A stretch of 64,000 bases of DNA, from positions 60,024-124,023 of the forward strand of contig JAGRNT010000013.1 in NCBI GenBank assembly GCA_020440605.1, written 5' to 3'. The position numbers and the translations under genes are program-made. Under the pieces are notes generated by a model that saw only the letters and a program-made list of their open reading frames with translations, was not told where the DNA came from and searched no databases. Position 1 is the stretch's first letter; every line of letters begins with the position of its first letter. Shown piece by piece: positions 52,811 to 61,563 of the stretch. This DNA is from a bacterium. Its GTDB lineage: Bacteria > 4484-113 > JAFGCY01.

Positions 52811-53647
52811 CTAGGCAGCTATGTAATCGTCATTGTCACCGCGCACACTGACAGTGAATCCGTTGAAATCAACACCTTCAATTCGCCTGAAGTCAAAGCT
52901 GAAGTCGGAGCCATCCGCGCTGAAGGGCTTGCCTGACAGCGGATTCAGCATGTCGCTTGTAACCGGGCAGAAGCCACTGTCAACGAAACTGCCCCAGTCC
53001 TCATTGCTGGGAAAATCGCCGTATATCGACTTATAGTCCGATGAACCGAGCATGCACATGTAGGCAATCGCCATCAGCTTGTATGCCTCCAGATTGCCAC
53101 TGTAACGACGCGAACTTTCCGGAAACATGGAATCGCTGTGGCCATCCATGTACCTGCGGTTCTGCCACGCAAATACCACACCTTCCTTCAGGTCAGGCAA
53201 GCTTGAAGCCGCGGTTCCATCTGGGTAATTGATGCTGGTCGCTACAGCGACAGGATTGTTCTGGGCGGCCTCGGACAGGCTTATCTGTCCCTGGAACACA
53301 ATCTGCGGCGGGGTCTGGGGACCGTTGTACTTGTACAGCCGGTCATATGGGCCATCCAGCACTCCGTCATCCGGTGTGATGACATGTACTCCATCGAGAG
53401 TCAGGTTTTCACGGATCAGGCCCTCGTCGATGATTGCCTGGAAGCTCTCAGGCCATTTTCCGAAAACCTTGTAGTAGGCCTGCGGTGCTTCATCAATGAA
53501 GTTCATGGATGGACAGCACCCTGCGATCATCGAACCTTCCGCAATATCCCTGATTTCGTACAGGCCTTCATCAGCAGCGTTGGCAACGGAAAGCAGCGAC
53601 AATGAATAGCAGACGATAGTAATCAATCTGTTCAACGCAGTACGCAT
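52811..53647 (-). CDS. Secreted protein with two similar halves
   Basis: 278 residues with signal peptide ending VANAA. Two segments are alike: YYKVFGKWPESFQAIIDEGLI and YKSIYGDFPSNEDWGSFVDSGFC, each followed by N/P-rich turns. This (Y)-x-x-x-(F/Y)G-x-(W/F)P pattern with a helix is also seen in pseudopilin-type C-terminal regions, but there is no N-terminal pilin motif. Function unknown. The genes on both sides are more G+C-rich. GGGGAG box before the start. Confidence 0.65.
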   Translation of the reverse strand: MRTALNRLITIVCYSLSLLSVANAADEGLYEIRDIAEGSMIAGCCPSMNFIDEAPQAYYKVFGKWPESFQAIIDEGLIRENLTLDGVHVITPDDGVLDGPYDRLYKYNGPQTPPQIVFQGQISLSEAAQNNPVAVATSINYPDGTAASSLPDLKEGVVFAWQNRRYMDGHSDSMFPESSRRYSGNLEAYKLMAIAYMCMLGSSDYKSIYGDFPSNEDWGSFVDSGFCPVTSDMLNPLSGKPFSADGSDFSFDFRRIEGVDFNGFTVSVRGDNDDYIAA

Positions 53648-53681
53648 AGCAGTCTCCCCTTAAAGGTGTTTCAACCTGAAA

Positions 53682-53710
53682 CTAACATGAAATCATCTCT
53701 CTCTTGTCAA
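53682..53710 (-). promoter_or_regulatory. Possible promoter of the 52811-53647 gene
   Basis: Minus strand TTGACA (53710-53705), 17-bp spacer, TGTTAG (53687-53682, 3 of 6). Confidence 0.4.
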
Positions 53711-53768
53711 GCATATCTCACAAAGTTTTGCCAATTTAGAGCCTCAGCCCATTGCTACTATAACTGCA

Positions 53769-54737
53769 ATGTCCGCCGATCCCAAGCAGCCGCCCAGCTT
53801 CGCAGACATCCAGGCCGCGCATGCCCGCATCCGTGACTGGATCCACCGCACGCCGGTGCATACCTGCTCGCACCTGGACTCGCTGACAGGCGCGCGCCTG
53901 TTCTTCAAGTGCGAGAACCTGCAGCGCATCGGTGCCTTCAAGATCCGCGGAGCGCTGAACACCATCATGCAGCTGACGGACGAGGAGGCCGCGCGCGGCG
54001 TGGTCGGCCATTCCAGCGGCAACCACGCCCAGGCCGTGGCCCGCGCCGCCCGCATGCGTGGCATCCCGGCCTGGCTCGTGATGCCCGAGGACGCGGTCGC
54101 GCTCAAGGTGGACGCCGTGCGTGAACTGGGCGCGGAGGTGGTGTTCTGCACCACGGACATCGAGGACCGCCGCCGCGTTGTCAGCGAAATCATCGAGCGC
54201 ACGGGTGCCATGCATGTGCACCCCTTTGACGACCCGCGCATCATCGCCGGCCAGGGCACGGCCGCACTCGAGTTCCACGAGGACTGCCCCGGCCTCGAGA
54301 TCCTCATGACCCCGGTCGGCGGCGGCGGGCTGATCTGCGGCTCGATCATCAGCACACAGGCCCTCGCCCCCGGCTGCACCGTGATCGGGGCCGAGCCGGA
54401 GATCACTGACGACGCCTGGCGCTCGCTGCAGCTCGGCAGCCCACAGATCAACGAGAACATTGACACCATCTGCGACGGGCTGAAGGCCTGGATCAGTGAG
54501 CTGACCTTCGGGATCATGCGCGACTACGGCCTGCAGATCGAGCGCGTCAGTGACGACGAGGTGATCGCCGCGATGCGCCTGTTCTGGGAGCGCATGAACC
54601 TGATCATCGAGGCCTCCTCGGCCACGGTGCTGGCGGCCGCACTCTCCGGGCGGCTGGACATCCGCGGCCGGCGCGTGGGCCTGATCCTCAGCGGCGGCAA
54701 CGTGGATCTTGACAATCTCCCCTGGCGGCGGCGATGA
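53769..54737 (+). CDS. PLP-dependent threonine/serine dehydratase or racemase
   Basis: 322 residues, fold type II PLP enzyme. The Schiff-base Lys is in ENLQRIGAFKIRGA, the cofactor-binding loop SSGNHAQ follows, and the phosphate-binding GGGGL lies in the middle. Length and sequence fit the short threonine dehydratase/serine racemase group without the regulatory ACT domain. It deaminates Thr or Ser to the 2-oxo acid or racemises Ser. The HAD gene starts seven bases after its stop. Confidence 0.88.
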   Translation: MSADPKQPPSFADIQAAHARIRDWIHRTPVHTCSHLDSLTGARLFFKCENLQRIGAFKIRGALNTIMQLTDEEAARGVVGHSSGNHAQAVARAARMRGIPAWLVMPEDAVALKVDAVRELGAEVVFCTTDIEDRRRVVSEIIERTGAMHVHPFDDPRIIAGQGTAALEFHEDCPGLEILMTPVGGGGLICGSIISTQALAPGCTVIGAEPEITDDAWRSLQLGSPQINENIDTICDGLKAWISELTFGIMRDYGLQIERVSDDEVIAAMRLFWERMNLIIEASSATVLAAALSGRLDIRGRRVGLILSGGNVDLDNLPWRRR

Positions 54738-54743
54738 TTGTCC

Positions 54744-55433
54744 ATGGAACAGCGCGCCGTGATCTTCGACCTGCTCGGGACCCTCGTTGACAACTTCCGT
54801 ACGGAAGACTACCGCCAGACGCTTGCGCGCATGGCGCAAGAACTGGAAGTCGATCCGGAGCGGTTCCGCCTGGCATGGAAGACCGGCACGAAGGCACGGA
54901 TGCGCGGTGAGCCGTATGGAACCGGCGCGGGCATCGAAATGACCCTCAACAGCATGGGCTGCACGGCCGGACCGGACACACTGGCCAGAGCCACCGAGAT
55001 CCGGATGCAACTCAGCCGTGAGCTGCTGCTTACCCGCCCGGAATCCGTCCCCCTGCTCGAATCACTGCGTCAGCGTGGCATCCGCACGGCGCTGATCAGC
55101 GACTGCTCCTCGGAGATCCCGGAGCTGTGGCCGGAAAGTCCCTTTGCCGCCCTGATCGAGCATGCCGAGTATTCCTGCGTGGCCGGCTGCACCAAACCCG
55201 ACCGCCGGCTCTGGGACTATTGCCTTGCTGCCCTCAGGCTCGAAGCATCAGACTGCCTCTACATCGGAGACGGCGGCGGCTCCGAGCTGAGCACAGCCAT
55301 GCAACTGGGCATGCAGGCGATCCAGATTGTGCATGTCAAGGAAGCAAGTGGCGGCTTCATGGGACAGGATCGCGAGTTGGCTGCCTGCCCGCAGGCCGGC
55401 AGCATTGAACTGCTGACCCGGCAGCTAAGCTGA
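54744..55433 (+). CDS. HAD-superfamily hydrolase with altered motif I
   Basis: 229 residues from the ATG at 54744. Motif I reads FDLLGTLVD, so the second Asp of DxDxT is Leu; motifs II (ALISDCSS), III (TKPDRRLW) and IV (YIGDGGGSE) are present. Loss of the second Asp is known in dehalogenase-type HADs, which use only the nucleophile. It could be a dehalogenase-like or phosphonatase-like enzyme or a degenerate phosphatase. Directly downstream of the PLP enzyme. Confidence 0.82.
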   Translation: MEQRAVIFDLLGTLVDNFRTEDYRQTLARMAQELEVDPERFRLAWKTGTKARMRGEPYGTGAGIEMTLNSMGCTAGPDTLARATEIRMQLSRELLLTRPESVPLLESLRQRGIRTALISDCSSEIPELWPESPFAALIEHAEYSCVAGCTKPDRRLWDYCLAALRLEASDCLYIGDGGGSELSTAMQLGMQAIQIVHVKEASGGFMGQDRELAACPQAGSIELLTRQLS

Positions 55434-55619
55434 CAATTCAGCTGTGACATGTCCGGAAACTGCCATTCGCAGTGAAGTCCCGGACAAATCCCTGCTGCAG
55501 CCTGCCCGGAGTCACACGCCTGCTGCCGCTGTGATATGCTCTCGCAAGAGCACATGCTGCTTGTGCAGCCGGGACTTCCGGATTTCCTGACAAGGAACTG
55601 CAGCGGGCGGATTCAGCTG

Positions 55620-58328
55620 ATGAAAATGGCAGCGAGAATGATGTTGGCAATGGGCGCGCTTGTGGTATTTTCCATCGCGGCCCTTGGTCTGCTGACCTAC
55701 CGCTCCCTCGAGAACCGCCTGATCGATGACAACCTGCGGCAGGTCCAGAGCAAGGCCGGCAGTGCCGCCACCGTGATCTCCGAATACACCGCCTACTGCG
55801 CACGCGACCTGGATGCCCGCGTGAACTCACTCGTGATGCAGGACATCGCCGTCCTGCTGGCCGAGGGCCGGGATCCGCTGGGCAGCCCGGAGATCGCCGA
55901 TGTGGAAAGGAGCCTGCTCAGCCAGCTCAACTCCAAGCCTGAATACCTGCAATTCCGCCTGCTTGACAGCCGGGGCATGGAGATCGCGCGCTGTGAGCGG
56001 CGCAGCGGGGAAACCCTGCCGGTTGTCACTCCGGCGGAGATGCTGCAGGACAAATCCGCCCGCCCCTACTTCAAGGAAGCCATGAAGCTGGCACATGGAC
56101 AGATTGATGTCAGCCGGATTGACCTGAACGTTGAGCACGGAGTGATCCAGGAGCCACGGATACCCGTGATGCGCTTCTCCGCTCCGCTGTATGGCAAGGC
56201 CAGCTCGCCGCTGGGTGTCGTGGTGATCAACCTGGACATGCGCCCGGTACTGAATGAGCTGCGCAGCTCCAGCCCGCCGGACTGGCAGGTCTATCTTGCC
56301 AGTGAGGACGGCGATTTCATCCTGCATCCTGATCTTGAGCGTGAATACGGCAGCCAGCTCGGTGCACCGGGGCTGATGCGTTCGGAGTTCCCCTCACTGA
56401 ACTGGCAGCAGGCCAACCGCGAGGAACTCAATCTGCACCTCAGCCGGGCCGACGGTGAAAAGCTGGTTGTGGCCGCACATGTCGTGGGACTGAATGGCGG
56501 GGGGCGCTACTGCCTGTTCTACACGATGCAGGAAGCCCGGCTGCTGGCCAGCCTCGCTCCGGTGCGCCGCACCTTCCTGCTGACCGGCCTGCTCTGTATC
56601 CTCGTAGCCCTGGGAGCAGCGCTGCTGCTGGCCCGCAGCATCGCCCTGCCACTGGAGAAGATGACCCTGGCCGTACGTTCATTCGGCAGCGCCACTGCGC
56701 TGGACCTGCCGCTGGATGCCTCGGGAGAAACAGGCGTGCTGGCCCGAGCCTTCTCCAACATGATGGCGCATCTCGGAATGCGCACCAGCGAACTGCAGTC
56801 CGAGATCCGCGAGCGGCGCATGGCGGAGGAACTGGCCGCGCGCCAGGCCTCACAGATGAGCCGCTTCCACGCCCTGGTGGAAAGCAGCAATGACGCAATC
56901 TTCACCAAGGACCTGGAAGGCACGATCACCAGCTGGAATCCTGCGGCCGAGCGGCTGTACGGCTATTCTCCCCAGGAGGCGATCGGGCATCACATCAGCC
57001 TGATCGTTCCACCCGAACGCCTGGCCGAAGTCAATGAAATCATCCAGCGGGTCCGCAGCGGCGAGATCCTGGACAGCTATGAAACCCAGCGGATCTGCTC
57101 CGACGGTACGATTCTCGATGTCAACCTGACCGCCTCGGGCATCCGCAATGCCGGCGGCGAGGTCACCGCGGTTTCGATCATCGCCCGCGACATCACCGAG
57201 CGCAAGTTCACCGAAGGACTCTTCCGGCTGGTGGTTGAGGCTTCGCCGAGCGGCATCGTGCTCGTGGACAGCAGCGGCAGCATAGAGCTCGCCAATGCGG
57301 CGGCGGAACTCATGTTCGGCTACGATTCAGGTGAAATGCGCGGCATGAGCGTTGAGGAGCTGATCCCCGGTGAGATGCGCTATGGCCACAGTGGCTTCCG
57401 CCGCGCCTACCAGAGCAAGCCGGAGCGGCGGGACATGGGTGCCGGACGCGACCTCTACGGCCTGCGCCGGGACGGCAGTGAATTCCCGATCGAGATCGGC
57501 CTGAATCCGGTACGGACCAGCCGTGGACTGTTCATCCTCGCCCTGGTGATTGACATCACGGAGCGCAAGCGCAGCCAGCTGGATCTGGCAGCCAAGAATG
57601 ATGCGCTGGAGCGCAGCAACCGCGACCTGGAGCAGTTCGCCTACATTGCGTCGCACGACCTGCGTGAGCCGCTGCGCATGGTGGCCAGTTATACCGAGCT
57701 GCTGGAGGAACGATACGCTGAGCAACTGGATGAAAAGGCCAGCAAGTACATCCACTATGCCCGCGACGGGGCGAAACGCATGCAGCAGATGGTGGCCGAC
57801 CTGTTGAGCTTCTCACGGGTGACGAGCACGGATCTGGAGCTGGAAGCTGTGGAGCTCAATCATGTGCTGAAGCTCTGCCTGCATGACCTGCGCAGCAAGC
57901 TGGACGAATGCGGAGCAGTTGTCACCACCGGTGACCTGCCGCCGGTGCTGGGCACTGAGAACATGCTGATTCAGGTGATGCAGAACCTGCTGAGCAATGC
58001 CATCAAGTTCCGCGGCGAGGCCGTCCCGCGGGTACATGTCAGCGCGGTGCAGGATGGTGACAACTGGGTGATTTCGGTGCAGGACAACGGCATCGGCATC
58101 GATCCCCAGTATCACGAGCGGATCTTCCAGATGTTCCAGCGCCTGCACGGCCGGGAAAGCTACGAAGGCAGCGGCATCGGCCTGGCAATCACCCGCAAGA
58201 TCATCGAGCGCCTCGGGGGCAGCATCTGGCTGGAATCCCTGCCGGGCCAGGGAAGCAGATTCCTATTTAAGGTACAATCTGGCATTCATAAGCCCGCAAA
58301 ACTGGAAGTGGAAGTTGAACATGATTGA
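55620..58328 (+). CDS. Transmembrane PAS sensor histidine kinase of the Kai cluster
   Basis: 902 residues from the ATG at 55620. TM1 (about 9-29), a large extracytoplasmic Cache-like sensor (30-320), TM2 (LLTGLLCILVALGAALLL), HAMP, two PAS domains (about 410-530 and 535-655), HisKA with FAYIASHDLREPLRM (phospho-His near 678) and a HATPase with NLLSNAIKF near 789 and GSGIGLAITRKI. The ASHDLREPLR H-box is the phytochrome/SasA-type form often paired with Rcp1-like receivers, and an Rcp1-like gene overlaps its end by 8 bp. Likely an input or output kinase of the clock operon. Confidence 0.92.
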   Translation: MKMAARMMLAMGALVVFSIAALGLLTYRSLENRLIDDNLRQVQSKAGSAATVISEYTAYCARDLDARVNSLVMQDIAVLLAEGRDPLGSPEIADVERSLLSQLNSKPEYLQFRLLDSRGMEIARCERRSGETLPVVTPAEMLQDKSARPYFKEAMKLAHGQIDVSRIDLNVEHGVIQEPRIPVMRFSAPLYGKASSPLGVVVINLDMRPVLNELRSSSPPDWQVYLASEDGDFILHPDLEREYGSQLGAPGLMRSEFPSLNWQQANREELNLHLSRADGEKLVVAAHVVGLNGGGRYCLFYTMQEARLLASLAPVRRTFLLTGLLCILVALGAALLLARSIALPLEKMTLAVRSFGSATALDLPLDASGETGVLARAFSNMMAHLGMRTSELQSEIRERRMAEELAARQASQMSRFHALVESSNDAIFTKDLEGTITSWNPAAERLYGYSPQEAIGHHISLIVPPERLAEVNEIIQRVRSGEILDSYETQRICSDGTILDVNLTASGIRNAGGEVTAVSIIARDITERKFTEGLFRLVVEASPSGIVLVDSSGSIELANAAAELMFGYDSGEMRGMSVEELIPGEMRYGHSGFRRAYQSKPERRDMGAGRDLYGLRRDGSEFPIEIGLNPVRTSRGLFILALVIDITERKRSQLDLAAKNDALERSNRDLEQFAYIASHDLREPLRMVASYTELLEERYAEQLDEKASKYIHYARDGAKRMQQMVADLLSFSRVTSTDLELEAVELNHVLKLCLHDLRSKLDECGAVVTTGDLPPVLGTENMLIQVMQNLLSNAIKFRGEAVPRVHVSAVQDGDNWVISVQDNGIGIDPQYHERIFQMFQRLHGRESYEGSGIGLAITRKIIERLGGSIWLESLPGQGSRFLFKVQSGIHKPAKLEVEVEHD

Positions 58329-58761
58329 CATATTGCTGGTTGAGGACAATCCTGCGGATGTTGAGTTGATCAGGGAATGCCTTGAGAACAGCCGCTTCGT
58401 TGCCAGCATACATGTTAGGGAAAACGGTGGAGAGGCCCTGAGCTTTCTGACGGGGGAGCGTACGGCTGCTGTCGCTGAGATCCAGCCGGGCCTGATCATG
58501 CTTGACCTGAACCTGCCGGGCCTGAATGGCAGGCAGGTACTTGAGGAACTGAAATCCGACGTGCTGCTGAAGCGCATCCCGGTGATCGTGCTCAGTTCAT
58601 CGGATGCGGAGCAGGATGTGGCGGACAGCTATGAGCTCGGTGCGAGCAGCTACATCGTCAAGCCCGCGGACTTCAGCGGCTATGCGACGCTTGCCCGCGC
58701 TCTGGAGGATTTCTGGGGAAATGTGGCCAGGCTGCCGGTGACGGGACACGAGCCCGTCTGA
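58321..58761 (+). CDS. Rcp1-like single-domain response regulator
   Basis: 146 residues from the ATG at 58321. Glu8/Asp9, phospho-acceptor Asp62 (LDLNLPGLNG), Ser92, Lys114 (KPADF) are all in place; the spacing with an extended loop before Asp62 and PVIVLSSSDAEQDV is the Rcp1 type. Cognate target of the kinase it overlaps. No output domain, so it passes phosphate or binds a partner, possibly the next receiver protein. Confidence 0.93.
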   Translation: MIDILLVEDNPADVELIRECLENSRFVASIHVRENGGEALSFLTGERTAAVAEIQPGLIMLDLNLPGLNGRQVLEELKSDVLLKRIPVIVLSSSDAEQDVADSYELGASSYIVKPADFSGYATLARALEDFWGNVARLPVTGHEPV

Positions 58762-58821
58762 GCAGAATGCCGCGCCGGGTACGGATCCTTGGCCTGTTTG
58801 ATAGTGGATAGTGGATGGTAG

Positions 58822-59655
58822 ATGGATCAGGAATCAAAGAACTGCGTGCTCCTGCTCGTGGAGGACAATCCGGCGGACGCCGATCTGGTCCGTGCGCTGC
58901 TTGAATCCGACCGGCAGAAGCACTACCAGTTCATGCATGTGACGCACCTCGCCCAGGCCATGGACCGCCTGCGGGATGAGCAAATCGACGTGATGCTGCT
59001 TGATCTGCGCCTGCCTGACACCAGCGGCGTGGAAACCGTGAAGACAGTCAAGCTGGCCAGCCGCACGGTGCCGATCATCGTGCTTACCGGCTCCGACGAG
59101 GAAAGTGTCGGCCTGGACTGCATTGATGCCGGAGCGCAGGACTTCCTGCGCAAGGATGAGATGCGCCCGCTGATCCTGCGCAAGGCCATAGAGTTTGCCC
59201 TCTCCCGCCAGCGTGAAGCCGATCGCCGCCAGGCGGACGAGACCATGAGCGCTTTTCGCAGCATGTCCTCCGAATCCTCCAGCACCATGATCACGGCCAT
59301 GCTGGCCGGAACAGGGCCCCTGCGCGAACGGGAACCGGAACTCTTCAATGAGATCAGTCTTGAATACAACGGCATTCTCAGAGATTACTTTGACCATGTC
59401 AGAGGCAAGCTCGAGAAGCCCCGCGATGCAATGGAGAGCCTTGTCACCCGCCTCGGCGAAAACGGTGCCGGGCCCCGCGACCTGATCGATGTGCATGTCC
59501 GCGCGCTGGATGAGCTGGTGATGCTGATGGACAGCGACTACGGCACATACATCACCGTGGAGGGCCGGCTGCTGGCCCTCGAACTGATGGGGATCCTTGT
59601 GGAGTTCTACCGCGTCGGGACACGGCGCCGTGGATTTGATGGAGGTCTGTCGTGA
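58822..59655 (+). CDS. Receiver protein with KaiA-C/RsbU-N-like C-terminal domain (KaiA-like)
   Basis: 277 residues. The receiver (1-130) is complete: Glu14/Asp15, phospho-acceptor Asp61, Thr89, Lys111. After a helical linker (115-170), residues 172-270 form a helical domain: [18 protein letters not shown], a middle helix, [13 protein letters not shown], and [18 protein letters not shown]. From memory, the KaiA C-terminal domain has Y-x-x-I-x-x-x-YF, then EIHMELMDEF and a last helix ending EMYRR, in the same order. The RsbU N-terminal domain has a related fold. Cyanobacterial KaiA has a pseudo-receiver; here it is real. kaiB overlaps its stop (GTGA). A KaiA-type regulator is inferred, not shown. 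Confidence 0.75.
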   Translation: MDQESKNCVLLLVEDNPADADLVRALLESDRQKHYQFMHVTHLAQAMDRLRDEQIDVMLLDLRLPDTSGVETVKTVKLASRTVPIIVLTGSDEESVGLDCIDAGAQDFLRKDEMRPLILRKAIEFALSRQREADRRQADETMSAFRSMSSESSSTMITAMLAGTGPLREREPELFNEISLEYNGILRDYFDHVRGKLEKPRDAMESLVTRLGENGAGPRDLIDVHVRALDELVMLMDSDYGTYITVEGRLLALELMGILVEFYRVGTRRRGFDGGLS

Positions 59656-59966
59656 TATACAAGCTACGCCTGTACGTGACCGGAAGAACCCACAATTCCC
59701 TGCGGGCAATCGAGAACCTGCGGCGCGTCTGTGAGGAGGATCTCAGGGGCCGCTATGAGATCGAGGTGATCGACGTGCTCGAGCACCCCAAACTGGCCGA
59801 GAACGAGCGGATCATGGCAACGCCGACGCTCGTGAAGAAGCTGCCCGTCCCGGTGCGCAAGATCATCGGGGACCTCAGTGACCGGGACAAGGTACTGTTC
59901 GGGCTGGACCTTTCTCCCTTTGACATTGCCGGGGAAAATCAAAGTGAAGCGAATGGTGGAGCGTGA
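59652..59966 (+). CDS. kaiB: Circadian clock protein KaiB
   Basis: 104 residues. The GTG start overlaps the preceding stop as GTGA, with a GGAGGT box five bases upstream. [36 protein letters not shown] and [13 protein letters not shown] match cyanobacterial KaiB almost throughout. Gly84 and Asp86 of GLDL correspond to the residues that control the KaiB fold switch. KaiB binds phosphorylated KaiC, competing with or sequestering KaiA. The tail after GLDL is acidic. kaiC starts in its stop codon. Confidence 0.96.
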   Translation: MIYKLRLYVTGRTHNSLRAIENLRRVCEEDLRGRYEIEVIDVLEHPKLAENERIMATPTLVKKLPVPVRKIIGDLSDRDKVLFGLDLSPFDIAGENQSEANGGA

Positions 59967-61516
59967 TGAGTTACCAGACTGACAGGCATATGAGTGACCG
60001 CAAGCCAGGGCACCTGGAAGCGATGGAAACCGGGATCACCGGCTTCGACCAGATCGCGATGGGCGGCCTGCCCAAGGGCCGCACCACCCTCGTGGCCGGT
60101 ACGGCCGGCAGCGGCAAGACCGTGATCGCGCTGGAGTTCCTGGCGAACGGCGTGACGAAGTTCGATGAACCGGGCGTGATCGTGACCTTCGAGGAAACGC
60201 CGCTGGACCTGATCCGCAATGTGGAATCCTTCGGCTGGGACCTGCAGCAGATGCTGGATGACAACAAGCTTGCGATCGTCAATGCCACGCCGGAACCCGG
60301 AGAAGCCGTGATCGAAAGCGGCAGCTACGACCTCTCGGCGCTCGTGGCCCGCATCGAGCATGCGATCCGCGAGATCGGTGCCAAGCGGGTGATCCTTGAT
60401 GCCGTCGGCGCGCTGTTCCCGCAGTTCTCGGATTCCAGCGTGGTCCGCAATGAGCTGCGCCGCATCCACAACGGCCTGCGCGGAATGGGGGTCACGACCC
60501 TGATTACGCTGGAGCGCACCGAGGAGGAAGGCGGCGTGGGCCGCTTCGGCGTCGAGGAATTCGTGGCTGACAACGTCGTGATCCTGCGCAACCGGCTTGA
60601 CAACGAGAAGCGCCGGCGCACGATCGAGATCCTCAAGTTCCGCGGCGCGCCTCACCAGAAGGGCGAGTATCCCTTCACGATCGATGTTGACGACGGCGTG
60701 ACCGTGATCCCGCTTTCCGCGATCGAGCTCAAGCAGAAGTCCAGCGACATCCGCGTCAGTTCCGGCGTCGCCGAACTGGACCGCATGTGCGGCGGCGGGA
60801 TGTACCGCGACTCGATCATCCTCGTGAGCGGGGCCACCGGCACCGGCAAGACCCTGACCGTCACCGAATACATCAAGGCCGCGATCCGCTCCGGCGAGCG
60901 CGCCCTGCTGTTCGGCAGCGAGGAAAGCCGCGAGCAGATCATGCGCAATGCCTCCAACTGGGGAGCGGACTTCGAGCAGGCCGAGAAGGATGGCATCCTG
61001 CGCATCGTCTGCCGCTACCCCGAGGTGATGTCGCTGGAGGACCACCTGATCCAGATGAAGCGCGACATCCGCGACTTCAGGCCCGCGCGCGTGGCAGTGG
61101 ACAGCATGTCCGCCTTCGAGCGCGTGTCATCCGGCAAGTCCTTCCGCGAATTCGTGATCGGGCTGACGAGTCACATCAAGCATCTCGAGACCACCGGGCT
61201 GTTCACGAACACCACCTCGATGCTGATGGGTGGCGAATCCATCACGGAAACCCATATCTCGACGATCACCGACACCATCATCCTGCTGCGTTACGTGGAG
61301 CTGCAGGGTGTGATGCGCCGTGGCCTGACCGTGCTCAAGATGCGCGGCACCTGGCATGAGAAGGACATCCGCGAATACGTGATTGACAACCACGGCATGC
61401 ATATCCAGGAACCCTTCAAGGGCGTGCATGGTATCCTCACCGGAGTACCGACCTATTCCTATGCGCAGGAGCGCCGCAGACTGGACGACATGTTCGAGGA
61501 TGAGAGCCGCAGCTGA
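59966..61516 (+). CDS. kaiC: Circadian clock protein KaiC (double-domain RecA-like ATPase/kinase)
   Basis: 516 residues from the ATG at 59966, which shares a base with the kaiB stop; a GGAG box lies four bases upstream. CI domain: Walker A 45-52 (GTAGSGKT) and catalytic Glu76/Glu77. CII domain: Walker A 289-296 (GATGTGKT) and Glu319/Glu320. The CII phosphorylation site is conserved as ITETHIST, with Thr427, Ser432 and Thr433 equivalent to Thr426, Ser431 and Thr432 of Synechococcus KaiC. The segment GVHGILTGVP fits the A-loop through which KaiA acts, followed by a charged tail. Expected to form a hexamer with autokinase, phosphatase and ATPase activity. Confidence 0.96.
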   Translation: MSYQTDRHMSDRKPGHLEAMETGITGFDQIAMGGLPKGRTTLVAGTAGSGKTVIALEFLANGVTKFDEPGVIVTFEETPLDLIRNVESFGWDLQQMLDDNKLAIVNATPEPGEAVIESGSYDLSALVARIEHAIREIGAKRVILDAVGALFPQFSDSSVVRNELRRIHNGLRGMGVTTLITLERTEEEGGVGRFGVEEFVADNVVILRNRLDNEKRRRTIEILKFRGAPHQKGEYPFTIDVDDGVTVIPLSAIELKQKSSDIRVSSGVAELDRMCGGGMYRDSIILVSGATGTGKTLTVTEYIKAAIRSGERALLFGSEESREQIMRNASNWGADFEQAEKDGILRIVCRYPEVMSLEDHLIQMKRDIRDFRPARVAVDSMSAFERVSSGKSFREFVIGLTSHIKHLETTGLFTNTTSMLMGGESITETHISTITDTIILLRYVELQGVMRRGLTVLKMRGTWHEKDIREYVIDNHGMHIQEPFKGVHGILTGVPTYSYAQERRRLDDMFEDESRS

Positions 61517-61563
61517 GGCTGGCTTACTAGTGTAAATATCGTCTGAATCAGGACTGGCAACCG

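Noticed and set aside
58822..59655. Reading the KaiA-like gene simply as an RsbU-type phosphatase regulator
   Set aside because: There is no PP2C phosphatase domain and the gene is coupled to kaiB and kaiC. The RsbU-N fold relationship is kept as an alternative for the domain only.
59939..61045. Minus-strand open frame of 368 codons opposite kaiC
   Set aside because: Antisense shadow; no family resemblance, and the opposite strand encodes an intact KaiC.
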